NCBI GenBank assembly: GCA_021373185.1
Contig: JAJFTF010000024.1
Location: forward strand, 310,001-374,000
Source of the DNA: Betaproteobacteria bacterium
GTDB taxonomy: Bacteria > Pseudomonadota > Gammaproteobacteria > Burkholderiales > Sulfuricellaceae
DNA length: 64,000 bases
Direction: 5' to 3'
Of this stretch, positions 47,650-58,673 are shown one piece after another (positions within the stretch are counted from its first letter, which is position 1; each line of letters begins with the position of its first letter). A program made the translations under genes and the position numbers. The notes under the pieces were generated by a model. That model saw only the letters and a list, made by a program, of their open reading frames with translations. It was not told the DNA's origin and searched no databases.

Positions 47650-48810
47650 ATGCAAAAACTGACGATATTTTTTCAAATAGTGGCGGGCCACGTTCTCGGC
47701 GCGCTGTCCAGCAAGGAATTGCGCGACCTGCTTTTGCCCGCCGGCCACCCTCCTCTGCTGGCGCGTCGGCGTGCCGAAATGATCATGTCCCGGGTGCGGA
47801 TGGTAGCGGCGCTGTTTGCGCTGCTGACGCCATTGTGGATTATCGTGGATATGTGGGTGTTCGGCTGGCCTGTCTCGGGCATGCTGGCCGCCGGTCGCGT
47901 TTTGGTCAGCATGGCTTTCGGCGCTTTGGCGCTATCCTATGGCAAATCGACCAAAATGGCCGACGCCTACCGCGCACTGGCCATGTTGTTCGGCATCCCG
48001 ACCCTGTTTTTTATCTACTCCCATCCCCTGCTTTCCCATTTTCAGATGGTGGGGCCGGCTGCGGCAATTGCTGCCGGCTATGCTTTTCTGCCGTTCGTCA
48101 TGGTGGCGGGCTTGAGCGTATTCCCCCTCACCGCCGTGGAAGGGGTGCTTTTCGCACTGCCGGTGTTGCTGGCAGAAGCGCTGGTCGCCTTCATGCAACT
48201 GGACATGCTGAATTGGAGTTCGCATCTGGGCGCTTTCTGGCTACTGGTTCTGATCGCCGCAGTAGCGACCTTGGCCGGCATGAGCCAACTGGGTTTCATG
48301 ATGTCGTTGGTCAGGCAGGCAAGTCATGACGAGCTTACCGGCTGTTTCGCCCGTTCCAGCGGAGAAGAGTTGCTGGATATCCAGTTTCACATCGCCGCCA
48401 GAAGCGGCGCACCGCTATCGGTGGTTTTTGCCGATCTGGATAATTTCAAGAAAGTGAACGACGGCTTTGGTCACGATGCCGGCGATCGCATCCTGAAAGC
48501 GGCAGCCGCTGCGCTCCATGCCAACCTGCGCGCCGGCGACGTCCTGCTGCGCTGGGGCGGAGAGGAATTCGCCATCATCCTTCCCGGCACCGACTGCGTT
48601 ACTGCAAACCAGGTGATTACCCGGCTGCGCGAGCAGGGGATGGGATCACGGCCAGACGGCAATCGACTGACCGCGAGCTTCGGTATTGCCGAACGCCTGA
48701 CCGATCAGGCAAAGGACTGGCGGCAACTGATGGAAATCGCCGACCAGCGCATGTATCAAGCAAAGCTGGCGGGGAAGGATCGCTGCGTGGGGTGCAGCGA
48801 ACCGCAATAA
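47650..48810 (+). CDS. Membrane diguanylate cyclase (GGDEF)
   Basis: Protein of 386 residues with about six membrane segments (about 48-215) and a GGDEF domain (about 225-380). The active site is intact, RWGGEEFAIILPG, and so is the inhibitory site RAGD five residues before it. FADLDNFKKVNDGFGHDAGD gives the metal ligands. It should make c-di-GMP and be feedback-inhibited by it. It starts 1 bp after the DUF3135 stop, so it is probably in the chemoreceptor transcript led by riboswitch 2. Confidence 0.94.
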   Translation: MQKLTIFFQIVAGHVLGALSSKELRDLLLPAGHPPLLARRRAEMIMSRVRMVAALFALLTPLWIIVDMWVFGWPVSGMLAAGRVLVSMAFGALALSYGKSTKMADAYRALAMLFGIPTLFFIYSHPLLSHFQMVGPAAAIAAGYAFLPFVMVAGLSVFPLTAVEGVLFALPVLLAEALVAFMQLDMLNWSSHLGAFWLLVLIAAVATLAGMSQLGFMMSLVRQASHDELTGCFARSSGEELLDIQFHIAARSGAPLSVVFADLDNFKKVNDGFGHDAGDRILKAAAAALHANLRAGDVLLRWGGEEFAIILPGTDCVTANQVITRLREQGMGSRPDGNRLTASFGIAERLTDQAKDWRQLMEIADQRMYQAKLAGKDRCVGCSEPQ

Positions 48811-48824
48811 AAAACGGCTGCGCC

Positions 48825-50261
48825 CTAGCTGGCCAGCTTTTTCTTCAGGATATCGTTGAGCTGCGCCGGGTTGGCCTTGCCTTTTGAAGCCTTCATCGCC
48901 AGACCGACAAAGAAACCAAACATCTTTTCCTTACCGCCGCGATATTCCTCCACCTGCGCCGAGTTGGCGGCGATGATCTCGTCCACGAGTTTCTCGATTG
49001 CCCCCGAATCCGAAACCTGCTTCAAACCCTTCGCTTCGATGATGGCATCGGCTTCGCCCTCGCCCGCCCACATCGCCGCGAACACTTCCTTGGCAATCTT
49101 GCCGGAAATGGTGCCGTCGACAATGCGCTTCAGCAATCCGGCAAGCCGTACCGCCGAAATCGGCGAGGCGCCAATTTCCAGGCCATCCTTGTTGAGCTGG
49201 GCGGAAAGGTCGCCCATCAGCCAGTTGGCGACCAGTTTCGCCTCGCCGCCCAAGGCGCGCACCGCTTCCTCGAAATAAGCCGCCAGCTCGCGGGCCACCG
49301 TCAACACGCCGGCATCGTAAACCGGCAAGCCATGTTCGCTGACAAAGCGCTCGCGCATCGCCTGCGGCAGCTCCGGCAGCGATGCGCGGGCGCGATCCAG
49401 GAACGCTTCGTCGATCACCAGCGGCAACAGGTCCGGGTCAGGAAAATAACGGTAGTCGTTGGCTTCTTCCTTCGAGCGCATCGAGCGGGTTTCGTCGCGG
49501 TCGGGGTCGTAGAGGCGGGTTTCCTGCACGATGCGACCGCCGTCCTCGAGAATCTCAATCTGCCGCCGCACTTCGTAGTCGATGGCTTTTTCCATGAACT
49601 TGAACGAGTTGAGGTTCTTGATCTCGCAGCGGGTGCCGAGCGTTTCGGTGCCCTTGGGCCGCACCGAGACGTTGGCGTCGCAGCGGAACGAGCCTTCCTG
49701 CATGTTGCCGTCGCAGATGCCGATCCAGCGCACCAGCGAATGCAGCGCCTTGGCGTAGGCCACGGCTTCGGCGCTGCTGCGCAGGTCGGGCTCGGTGACG
49801 ATCTCGACCAGCGGCGTGCCGGCACGGTTGAGGTCGATGCCGGTCATGCCGTGGAAATCTTCGTGCAGCGACTTTCCGGCGTCCTCTTCCATATGGGCGC
49901 GGGTGATGCGGATGTCTTTTTCGTGGTCGCCCACCTGGATGCGCAGCTTGCCGCCCTCGGCGACGATCGGCAGTTCGAGCTGGGTGATCTGGTAGCCTTT
50001 GGGCAGATCCGGGTAGAAGTAATTCTTGCGCTCGAACACCGAACGGCGGTTGATCCGGGCGCCGACGGCGAGGCCGAACTTGACCGCCTTTTCCGCCGCG
50101 ACGCGGTTGAATACCGGCAGCACGCCGGGCAGGGCGATGTCCACCGCGCAAGCCTGGCTGTTGGGCGCGGCGCCATAAGCGGTGGCCGCGCCAGAGAAGA
50201 TTTTGGACTGGGTGCTGAGCTGGGCGTGTGTTTCCAGCCCGATGACGATTTCCCACTGCAT
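48825..50261 (-). CDS. gatB: Asp/Glu-tRNA amidotransferase subunit B (GatB)
   Basis: Protein of 478 residues with the GatB signature [16 protein letters not shown] at the N-terminus, [13 protein letters not shown] near residue 145 and a C-terminal YqeY-like tail (about 330-478). It transamidates Glu-tRNA(Gln) and/or Asp-tRNA(Asn) with GatA and GatC. It is separated from gatA by a family A repeat. Confidence 0.97.
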   Translation of the reverse strand: MQWEIVIGLETHAQLSTQSKIFSGAATAYGAAPNSQACAVDIALPGVLPVFNRVAAEKAVKFGLAVGARINRRSVFERKNYFYPDLPKGYQITQLELPIVAEGGKLRIQVGDHEKDIRITRAHMEEDAGKSLHEDFHGMTGIDLNRAGTPLVEIVTEPDLRSSAEAVAYAKALHSLVRWIGICDGNMQEGSFRCDANVSVRPKGTETLGTRCEIKNLNSFKFMEKAIDYEVRRQIEILEDGGRIVQETRLYDPDRDETRSMRSKEEANDYRYFPDPDLLPLVIDEAFLDRARASLPELPQAMRERFVSEHGLPVYDAGVLTVARELAAYFEEAVRALGGEAKLVANWLMGDLSAQLNKDGLEIGASPISAVRLAGLLKRIVDGTISGKIAKEVFAAMWAGEGEADAIIEAKGLKQVSDSGAIEKLVDEIIAANSAQVEEYRGGKEKMFGFFVGLAMKASKGKANPAQLNDILKKKLAS

Positions 50262-50281
50262 GTTTTAAACCCTTTTTAACT

Positions 50282-50347
50282 AACCGCAAAGGCGCAAAGA
50301 AAAAACGTCTTTTCATGGGTTCTTTGCGCCTCGGCGCCTTTGCGGTT
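50282..50347. repeat. Palindromic repeat, family A copy 3
   Basis: AACCGCAAAGGCGCAAAGA at 50282-50300 and its complement split as TCTTTGCGCC at 50321-50330 and GGCGCCTTTGCGGTT at 50333-50347. It lies between gatA and gatB. Confidence 0.9.
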
Positions 50348-50354
50348 CAAGCTG

Positions 50355-51809
50355 TTATATTCCTTGCGGCATGCGCGTATGCCAGTCGGTCGCCTGCTGG
50401 TACTGATGCGCGACGTTGAGCATTTTCGCTTCGCTGAAATAGTTGCCGATGATCTGCAAGCCGACCGGACGACCATTGGCGCCGAAGCCGGCGGGCACCG
50501 ACATGCCCGGCAGGCCGGCGAGATTGACGGCGATGGTGTAGATGTCGGACAGATACATCGAGACCGGATCGTCGCTCTTTTCGCCCAGGTTGAAGGCGGT
50601 GGTCGGCGCGGTCGGCCCCATGATCACGTCGCACTGCTTGAAGGCATCGGTAAAATCCTGCGCGATCAGGCGGCGCAGTTTCTGCGCCTTGAGATAATAG
50701 GCATCGTAATAGCCTGCCGACAGCACATAGGAGCCGATCATGATGCGCCGCTTCACTTCGGCGCCGAAGCCCTGGGCGCGGGTTTTCTGGTACATGTCCA
50801 CCAGGTCGCCGTATTCCGGCGCACGGTAGCCATAGCGCACGCCATCGAAGCGGGCGAGGTTGCTGGAGGCTTCCGCCGGAGCGAGCACGTAATAAACCGG
50901 CACCGCCAGCTTGCTGTTGGGCAGCGAGACTTCGACGGTCTGCGCGCCCAGCTTGCGGTATTCGGCGAGCGCTTCTTCAATCGCCTTGGCGACATCCGCC
51001 GACAGGCCTTCGGCAAAGAACTCCCGGGGCAGGCCGATCTTCAAGCCGGCCAGCGGCAGGTTCAGGTCGCGCGTGTAGTCCTCTTTCTCGCGCTCCAGGC
51101 TGGTCGAATCGCGCAGGTCGAAGCCGGCCATGGTGTTGAGCAGCAGCGCGCAGTCTTCGGCGCTGCGCGCCATCGGCCCGCCCTGATCGAGCGAGGAAGC
51201 GAAGGCGATCATGCCGTAGCGCGATACCACGCCATAGGTCGGCTTGATGCCGGTGATGCCGGTGCATGCGGCGGGCTGGCGGATCGAGCCGCCGGTGTCG
51301 GTGCCGGTGGCTGCCGGGCACAAGCGTGCCGCCACCGCCGCCGCCGAACCACCCGAACTGCCGCCGGGGACGGCGTTCAAATCCCAGGGGTTCTTCACCT
51401 TGCCGTAGTAGGAAGTTTCGTTGCTCGACCCCATGGCGAATTCGTCCATGTTGGTCTTGCCCAAGTTGACCGCGCCGCCCCGATTGAACTGTTCGATCAC
51501 ATGGGCGTCATACGGTGCGATGAAATTGTGCAGCATCTTCGAGCCGCAGGTGGTGCGCCAGCCTTTGGCGCAGAAAATATCCTTCTGCGCGATCGGAACG
51601 CCGGTGACCGGCCCGGCTTTTCCCGCTGCGATCACGGCATCGGCGGCCTTGGCCTGGGCCAGGCTTTTGCCTTCATCGACGGTGATGAAGGCATTCAGGG
51701 ACGGATTCAATTCGCCGATGCGCTTGAGAAAAATTTGCGTCAGTTCGACGCTGGAGATTTCCTTGCCGGCCAGCAAGCCGGAAAGTTTTTTTAACGAGGT
51801 ATTGAACAT
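50355..51809 (-). CDS. gatA: Asp/Glu-tRNA amidotransferase subunit A (GatA)
   Basis: Amidase-family protein of 484 residues. Catalytic lysine in [14 protein letters not shown] near residue 77 and the serine-rich loop [14 protein letters not shown] with [11 protein letters not shown] (Ser-cis-Ser) near 150-175. It releases ammonia from glutamine for the transamidation. It follows gatC after 2 bp. Confidence 0.97.
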   Translation of the reverse strand: MFNTSLKKLSGLLAGKEISSVELTQIFLKRIGELNPSLNAFITVDEGKSLAQAKAADAVIAAGKAGPVTGVPIAQKDIFCAKGWRTTCGSKMLHNFIAPYDAHVIEQFNRGGAVNLGKTNMDEFAMGSSNETSYYGKVKNPWDLNAVPGGSSGGSAAAVAARLCPAATGTDTGGSIRQPAACTGITGIKPTYGVVSRYGMIAFASSLDQGGPMARSAEDCALLLNTMAGFDLRDSTSLEREKEDYTRDLNLPLAGLKIGLPREFFAEGLSADVAKAIEEALAEYRKLGAQTVEVSLPNSKLAVPVYYVLAPAEASSNLARFDGVRYGYRAPEYGDLVDMYQKTRAQGFGAEVKRRIMIGSYVLSAGYYDAYYLKAQKLRRLIAQDFTDAFKQCDVIMGPTAPTTAFNLGEKSDDPVSMYLSDIYTIAVNLAGLPGMSVPAGFGANGRPVGLQIIGNYFSEAKMLNVAHQYQQATDWHTRMPQGI

Positions 51810-51811
51810 TT

Positions 51812-52099
51812 TTATTCGATGACTTTGGGAACAAGATACAAATCGGCTTCGACCTGCGGCGCAACCGCCTGGAATGCCGCGTGGCGATCAGGCTCGGTCG
51901 CCACATCGTCACGCAGGCGCAGCACCACATCCTGGGCATGCGCCATCGGCTCGATGCCGGTGGTATCGACCGCCTGCATTTGCTCGGCGAGGTCGAGAAT
52001 ATTGGAGAGCTGCTGCAAATAGCCCGGCATCTCATCCTCTTCCACCGCGATGCGGGCAAGATAAGCAATGCGCTTTACGTCGGCCAGATTCAAGGACAT
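51812..52099 (-). CDS. gatC: Asp/Glu-tRNA amidotransferase subunit C (GatC)
   Basis: Protein of 95 residues starting [20 protein letters not shown], with the GatC motif [20 protein letters not shown] near 45. It stabilises GatA-GatB. ATG 52099 is preferred over an upstream start. It is divergent from mreB. Confidence 0.95.
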   Translation of the reverse strand: MSLNLADVKRIAYLARIAVEEDEMPGYLQQLSNILDLAEQMQAVDTTGIEPMAHAQDVVLRLRDDVATEPDRHAAFQAVAPQVEADLYLVPKVIE

Positions 52100-52181
52100 A
52101 AATATTTTTACCCAGAGAACTTTAAAGAGATATGCATAAAATGGTATCATGATTCATTTACCGGCACACCTCTATCACTAG

Positions 52182-53237
<1,056 letters not shown>

Positions 53238-53240
53238 TCA

Positions 53241-53269
53241 ATGTCGGGTTGCATAACGTAACCCGGCAT
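53241..53269 (+). other. Hairpin between mreB and mreC
   Basis: ATGTCGGGTT (53241-53250), a 9-nt loop and AACCCGGCAT (53260-53269) pair over 10 bp with one G-U. No T-run follows, so it may tune mRNA stability so that MreB exceeds MreC and MreD. Confidence 0.65.
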
Positions 53270-53284
53270 TCATGATCTGAGCAT

Positions 53285-54199
53285 ATGGACCATCAAGCGC
53301 CGCCATTTTTCAAGCATGGCCCCAGTCCGCTAGCGCGTTTCATGTTTTTCGCCTTCCTTTCCCTGATGCTGATGGCGCTGGACGCCCGCCTGAACACCCT
53401 GAACTCCCTGCGCCAGGCACTTTCAGTCGCAATTACCCCGTTGCAGCGCCTGGCCAACCTTCCTGCCGAGCTGCTCGACCGTACCGGCAACTTTTTCGTT
53501 ACCCAGGGACGGCTGCAAAGCGAGAACACCGCGTTCCGCCAGCGGCAACTGGTGCAGGCCGTGCAATTGCAGAGCATGCAGGCGACACAGGGAGAAAACG
53601 CTTACCTGCGAAAAATTCTGGGCATCCATCAACGGCGCGGCGAAAGCATGGTAACGGCTGAAATCATCTATACCGGACGCGACCCGTTTTCCCAGAAAAT
53701 CATTGTCGACAAGGGCTCCAACCATAAAATCCAGGCCGGCCAGCCGGCGCTCGACGATGTCGGCGTCATCGGCCAGGTCACCCGTGTTTACCCGTTCAAC
53801 AGCGAAGTCACCCTGCTGACCGACAAGGATCAGGCGGTTCCGGTGGAAATCGTGCGCAACGGCACCCGTGCCATCGCCTTCGGCCACGGCCAGGACGGCG
53901 CGCTGGAACTGCCGTTCATGGCCGCCAACGCCGACATCCAGAACGGCGACACGCTGGTTACTTCCGGCATCGACGGCATTTACCCCACCGGGTTGCCGGT
54001 GGCGGTGGTGTCGAAAATCGAACGCAACGCCGCTTTCGCCAAGATCACCTGCACGCCGAGCGCGGGAGTAAACCGCCACAAGCAGTTGTTGATCCTGATC
54101 GGCGAAGTGAGACCGGTGCTGCCGCCGATACCCGTCGACCCGGACAGCGCGAAAACCGCTGACGGCAAAGCGCCCGCCCTGAAAAAACGGAGAAACTGA
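53285..54199 (+). CDS. mreC: Rod shape-determining protein MreC
   Basis: Protein of 304 residues with an N-terminal membrane anchor (about 18-36), a coiled coil (about 65-105) and the two-beta-barrel periplasmic domain with VDKGSNHKIQAGQPALDDVG and TSGIDGIYPTGLPV. It links the wall enzymes to MreB. Its stop overlaps the mreD start. Confidence 0.95.
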   Translation: MDHQAPPFFKHGPSPLARFMFFAFLSLMLMALDARLNTLNSLRQALSVAITPLQRLANLPAELLDRTGNFFVTQGRLQSENTAFRQRQLVQAVQLQSMQATQGENAYLRKILGIHQRRGESMVTAEIIYTGRDPFSQKIIVDKGSNHKIQAGQPALDDVGVIGQVTRVYPFNSEVTLLTDKDQAVPVEIVRNGTRAIAFGHGQDGALELPFMAANADIQNGDTLVTSGIDGIYPTGLPVAVVSKIERNAAFAKITCTPSAGVNRHKQLLILIGEVRPVLPPIPVDPDSAKTADGKAPALKKRRN

Positions 54200-54732
54200 T
54201 GCATTTCGCCGGATCCCCAGAATTACTCAGGCCAGCCAGCAGAAAATTCATCCTACTGACGCTGGTATGCGGTTTGCTGCTCAATCTACTGCCCTGGCAC
54301 GGGCTGGCGCTGCTGTTCCGCCCTGATTTTGTCGCCCTGATCCTGCTGTTCTGGGCCATTCACGAACCGCGCAAGCTGGGATTCACCGCCGCCTGGGTCG
54401 CCGGCCTGCTGATGGACATCAGCGACGGCGCGGCATTCGGCCAGCATGCGCTGGCTTACGTCGTCGGCATTTATGCGGCAATCCTGCTGCATCGCCGCAT
54501 TCAGCGTTTCACCTTGTGGCAGCAGGCCGCCCATGTGCTGCCGTTGCTGCTGCTGCTGCAGGCGACCATGATGCTGATCCGGCTGTTCGGCGGCGCCGCT
54601 TCTCCCGGCCTCGGCTACTTCCTCTCCTGCCTCACCGGCACGGTGTTATGGCCGGCGATAAGCCAGTTGTTCCTGCTTCCGCAGCGCGGTCGGCAGGACA
54701 CCGATCCGGTGTACTCGACAGGTCACAAGTGA
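54199..54732 (+). CDS. mreD: Rod shape-determining protein MreD
   Basis: Membrane protein of 177 residues with about five segments and the MreD stretch FRPDFVALILLFWAIHEPRK (quoted RPDFVALILLFWAIHEP) near residue 38. Its stop overlaps the mrdA start in GTGA. Confidence 0.93.
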   Translation: MHFAGSPELLRPASRKFILLTLVCGLLLNLLPWHGLALLFRPDFVALILLFWAIHEPRKLGFTAAWVAGLLMDISDGAAFGQHALAYVVGIYAAILLHRRIQRFTLWQQAAHVLPLLLLLQATMMLIRLFGGAASPGLGYFLSCLTGTVLWPAISQLFLLPQRGRQDTDPVYSTGHK

Positions 54733-56630
54733 ATCGCCCGACCGAACTCAAGAACAACCAGAGAGAGCTGTATTATTTCAGATGGCGGCTCGGCATCGCC
54801 GCAGCCTGTGCCGTGCTGCTGTTCACACTCTTGATCGGACGCTTCTTCTTCCTGCAGGTGGTACAGCACGACTATTTCTCCACGCTGGCGGAAAACAACC
54901 GCATTTCCATCATTCCGGTGATACCCAACCGCGGACTGATCCTCGACCGCAACGGCGTGGTTCTGGCGTACAACTACTCGGCCTACACGCTGGAAATCAC
55001 GCCCAGCAAGGTCAAACGCCTGGATACGACGATCAATGACCTGGCGACTCTGGTGGACATCCAGCCGCGCGACCGCAAACGCTTCAAGAAACTGTTGGAT
55101 GAAAGCCGCAACTTCGAGAGCCTGCCAATCCGCGCCCGGCTGAACGATGTCGAAGTCGCCCGCTTTGCCGCCAACCGCTACCGCTTTCCCGGCGTGGAAA
55201 TCAAGGCGCGGCTGTTCCGCCATTACCCCAAGGGAGAACTGGCTTCCCACGCCATCGGCCATATTGGCCGGATCAACGATGCCGACCTCGATCAACTGGA
55301 AGAAGCTGACGAAATGGCAAATTACCGCGGCACCGACCATATCGGCAAGCTGGGCATCGAACAGAGTTACGAGAAACAACTGCACGGCACCACCGGCTTC
55401 GAGCAGGTCGAGACCGATGCCGGCGGCCACTCGCTGCGCGTTCTCAATCGCCGCTCGCCGATTTCCGGCAAGAACTTGACCCTGACGCTCGACAGCCGCC
55501 TGCAGGATGTGGCCGAACAGGCGTTTGGGGCGCATCGCGGCGCGCTGGTGGCGATCGACCCGAAGAACGGCGAAGTGCTGGCCTTCATCAGCAAGCCGGG
55601 ATTCGACCCCAACTTGTTCATCGATGGCATCGACCCGATCAGTTGGGATACGCTTAACAACTCGCCCGACAAACCGCTCAACAACCGCGCCCTGCGCGGC
55701 CAATACCCGCCGGGCTCGACATTCAAGCCATTCATGGCGCTGGCCGGGCTGGAACTGGGCAAGCGCACGCCCTCCTACACCATTTCCGATCCGGGATTTT
55801 TTACGCTGGCCGGCAATGCCCACCATTACCGCGACTGGAAACCGGGCGGACATGGCATGGTGGACCTGAAGAAATCCATCACCATTTCCTGCGACACTTA
55901 CTACTATGGACTGGCCAACGATCTGGGGCCGGATAACATTTTCAATTTTATCGGCCAGTTCGGCTTCGGCAAAAAGACCGGCATCGACATCGAAGGCGAG
56001 ACCTCCGGCCTGCTTCCCTCGCGCGAATGGAAAATGAAACGCTACAAGCAAAAATGGTATGCCGGCGATACCATCAGCGTCGGCATCGGCCAGGGTTACA
56101 ATCTGGCGACGCCCTTGCAACTGGCGTTCGCCACCGCGATTCTGGCGAACAACGGCACAGCCATCCGCCCGCATCTGGTGCGCTCCGTACGCGATGCCGG
56201 CGCCAGTCAGGAACAGCTCATGCCGGTCAAGCCCGCCGCCACCCTGGCATTGAAACCGGAGAACCTGGCGCTGGTCAGAGAAGCCATGGTGGCGGTTACC
56301 CAACCGGGCGGCACGGCGCCGCGCGTCGGCGCCAATGCGCCCTACCTGACCGCAGGCAAGACCGGCACGGCCCAGGTAATCGCCATCAAACAAACTGAGA
56401 AATACGTGGAAAGCCGGGTTGCCGAGCGCCATCGCGATCACGCCTTGTTCATCGCCTACGCACCGGCTGACGACCCCAAGATTGCTTTCGCCATCCTGGT
56501 GGAAAATGGCGGTCACGGCGGATCGACGGCAGGGCCGATCGCCCGCACACTGCTGGATTTCTACCTGCTGGGCAAATCGCCGATCCCCGTATTGCCCGCC
56601 GCAGAAGAGGAGGAAGGGCCGCATGATTAA
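54729..56630 (+). CDS. mrdA: Penicillin-binding protein 2 (MrdA)
   Basis: Elongation-specific transpeptidase of 633 residues. Membrane anchor (about 22-42), PBP dimerisation domain (about 65-235), transpeptidase domain with active serine in PPGSTFKPFMALAG near 332, SCD near 388 and AGKTGTAQVIAIKQ near 540. The start is GTG 54729 overlapping the mreD stop. It ends 8 bases inside the rodA gene. Confidence 0.96.
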   Translation: MNRPTELKNNQRELYYFRWRLGIAAACAVLLFTLLIGRFFFLQVVQHDYFSTLAENNRISIIPVIPNRGLILDRNGVVLAYNYSAYTLEITPSKVKRLDTTINDLATLVDIQPRDRKRFKKLLDESRNFESLPIRARLNDVEVARFAANRYRFPGVEIKARLFRHYPKGELASHAIGHIGRINDADLDQLEEADEMANYRGTDHIGKLGIEQSYEKQLHGTTGFEQVETDAGGHSLRVLNRRSPISGKNLTLTLDSRLQDVAEQAFGAHRGALVAIDPKNGEVLAFISKPGFDPNLFIDGIDPISWDTLNNSPDKPLNNRALRGQYPPGSTFKPFMALAGLELGKRTPSYTISDPGFFTLAGNAHHYRDWKPGGHGMVDLKKSITISCDTYYYGLANDLGPDNIFNFIGQFGFGKKTGIDIEGETSGLLPSREWKMKRYKQKWYAGDTISVGIGQGYNLATPLQLAFATAILANNGTAIRPHLVRSVRDAGASQEQLMPVKPAATLALKPENLALVREAMVAVTQPGGTAPRVGANAPYLTAGKTGTAQVIAIKQTEKYVESRVAERHRDHALFIAYAPADDPKIAFAILVENGGHGGSTAGPIARTLLDFYLLGKSPIPVLPAAEEEEGPHD

Positions 56631-57726
56631 AACCCACCTGCGACAGATCCGGCTGCACCTCGGTACGCACATTGACAGCCTGCTGCTGAATTTTATCCTG
56701 GCATTGATGATGCTCGGCCTGGTCATACTTTATAGCGCATCCGGCCAGGATCTCGGCAAAACCACCAGCCAGATGGTCAATATGGCGGTGGCGCTGATCC
56801 TGATGTGGATTGTTGCCAAGATTCCGCCGCCGCATCTGGCGCGGTTCGCCTTGCCGGCGTACGTGCTGGGCCTGTTGCTGCTGATCGGCGTGGCGCTGTT
56901 CGGCGACGTCAGCCATGGCGCGCGGCGCTGGCTGAATATCGGCATCCGCATCCAGCCTTCGGAGATGATGAAATTGGCTGTGCCGCTAATGCTCGCCTGG
57001 TACCTGGATCGACGCGAAAAGACCCTCAACCTCAAGGATTTCGGCGTCGCCGCCCTGATGCTGCTGGCCCCCGTCGGGCTGATCATCAAACAGCCGGATC
57101 TCGGCACTGCGTTGCTGATCTCCGCCGCCGGCTTTTATGTGCTGTTTCTGGCCGGGCTGAGCTGGCGCATCATCCTCGGCATGCTGATTGTCGCTGCGGC
57201 AAGCGCACCGATCCTGTGGTCGCTGCTGCACGATTACCAGCGCCAGCGCATCCTGACCCTGATCGATCCTTCGCAGGATCCGCTCGGTTCGGGTTATCAC
57301 ATCATCCAGTCGAACATCGCGCTGGGTTCCGGCGGCGTTTTCGGCAAGGGCTGGTTCAACGGCACGCAAGCGCATCTCGATTTCCTGCCGGAGCGCACCA
57401 CGGATTTCATTTTTGCCGTTTACGCCGAGGAATTCGGCATGGCCGGCAATCTCATCCTGGTAGCGCTCTATGTCCTGGTGATCGGTCGCGGCCTGGTGAT
57501 CGCCGCCAAGGCGCCGACCCTGTTCAGCCGGCTGCTGGCGGGCGGCATCACGCTGACCTTCTTTACCTACGCTTTCGTCAACATGGGGATGGTCAGCGGC
57601 ATCTTGCCGGTGGTCGGGGTGCCGCTGCCGCTGATCAGCTACGGCGGGACATCCATGGTGACACTGCTGGTCGGATTTGGTATGTTGATGAGTATTCAAA
57701 CCCACAGAAAACTGGTGCAGTCATAA
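56623..57726 (+). CDS. mrdB: Rod shape-determining protein RodA (MrdB)
   Basis: SEDS-family membrane glycosyltransferase of 367 residues with about ten segments. The family motifs are RWLNIGIRIQPSEMMKLAVPL near residue 105 (quoted IGIRIQPSEMMKLAV), TDFIFAVYAEEFG near 257 and PLPLISYGGTSMV near 325. It works with MrdA in side-wall synthesis. Confidence 0.96.
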   Translation: MIKTHLRQIRLHLGTHIDSLLLNFILALMMLGLVILYSASGQDLGKTTSQMVNMAVALILMWIVAKIPPPHLARFALPAYVLGLLLLIGVALFGDVSHGARRWLNIGIRIQPSEMMKLAVPLMLAWYLDRREKTLNLKDFGVAALMLLAPVGLIIKQPDLGTALLISAAGFYVLFLAGLSWRIILGMLIVAAASAPILWSLLHDYQRQRILTLIDPSQDPLGSGYHIIQSNIALGSGGVFGKGWFNGTQAHLDFLPERTTDFIFAVYAEEFGMAGNLILVALYVLVIGRGLVIAAKAPTLFSRLLAGGITLTFFTYAFVNMGMVSGILPVVGVPLPLISYGGTSMVTLLVGFGMLMSIQTHRKLVQS

Positions 57727-58653
57727 ATGAAAAGCTCTCACTGGCTCGCATTGCTCCCGCTTGCCGCTATCCTGGCCGGTTGCGGCAGCATCCTGCCGCG
57801 GCAGGACACTCCGGTTGCCGTCTGGAAGTCGGAAAAACCCGCCGTTGCCGCCAGCAAGGGCGGTGGCTACTACCTCAACGACGGCCCGGGCGACAACCCG
57901 CCCGCCAACCTGGATGCCATCCCGGATGCCGTGCCCAAGGCCGAGCCGCTGAACAAGGCCACCAGCCGACCTTATACCGTATTGGGGCAAACCTATACCC
58001 CTTCCGCCAGCCTGAAACCCTACAAGGAAACCGGCGTGGCGTCGTGGTATGGCCGGCGCTATCACGGGCAGAAAACCTCGACCGGCGAGATTTACGACAT
58101 GTACGCCATGACGGCAGCGCACACCACCTTGCCGCTGCCGAGCTATGCGCGCGTCACCAACCTGAAGAACAACAAATCGGTCGTGGTGCGCGTCAACGAT
58201 CGCGGCCCGTTTCACAGCGACCGCCTGATCGACTTGTCCTACACCGCCGCCTACAAGCTGGGCGTGCTCGCGGGCGGCAGCACGCCGGTGCTGGTGGAAT
58301 CGATCGATCCGGCCAATTACTCTGCCGCACCGGTCTACGCCGCTGCACCCAAACAGGTTGAGACGATTCCAGTTGTCGCGGCAGCACAACCGGTAGCCGC
58401 GCCCATTGAAGCTGCCGCAGGAAGCGGCCACTTTGTTCAGATCGGCGCATTCGGCATGCAGGAAAATGCCGAGCATTTCCGCGACCGGCTCAAGATAGAG
58501 CTGGCGCAGCTTTCCGACAAACTGCAAATTTATTCCGCCGACGGGCTGTTCCGGGTGCGCGCCGGGCCGTATCCGAGCATCGCCGAGGCCAGCCAGATCG
58601 CCTCCACCATCAGGAATTCTCTCAACATTAAAGCGGTTATGACAACACGCTAA
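57727..58653 (+). CDS. rlpA: RlpA family lipoprotein (septal ring lytic transglycosylase)
   Basis: Lipoprotein of 308 residues (signal LLPLAAILAGCGS), double-psi beta-barrel domain (about 98-185) with GVASWYGRRYHGQKTSTGE and VRVNDRGPFHSDRLIDLS, and a C-terminal SPOR domain (about 233-305). By family it cleaves denuded glycan or binds it at the septum. It starts on the base after the rodA stop. Confidence 0.94.
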   Translation: MKSSHWLALLPLAAILAGCGSILPRQDTPVAVWKSEKPAVAASKGGGYYLNDGPGDNPPANLDAIPDAVPKAEPLNKATSRPYTVLGQTYTPSASLKPYKETGVASWYGRRYHGQKTSTGEIYDMYAMTAAHTTLPLPSYARVTNLKNNKSVVVRVNDRGPFHSDRLIDLSYTAAYKLGVLAGGSTPVLVESIDPANYSAAPVYAAAPKQVETIPVVAAAQPVAAPIEAAAGSGHFVQIGAFGMQENAEHFRDRLKIELAQLSDKLQIYSADGLFRVRAGPYPSIAEASQIASTIRNSLNIKAVMTTR

Positions 58654-58673
58654 CTTTCAGACGACTTGCCGAC

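Noticed and set aside
48811..48836. Terminator between the diguanylate cyclase and gatB
   Set aside because: AGCTGGCCAGCT followed by T is present, but it is a 6-bp palindrome without a loop and lies within the gatB 3' coding end.
54723..56726. Long open frame (667 codons) on the minus strand across mrdA
   Set aside because: Antisense shadow of mrdA; no domain pattern in the translation.
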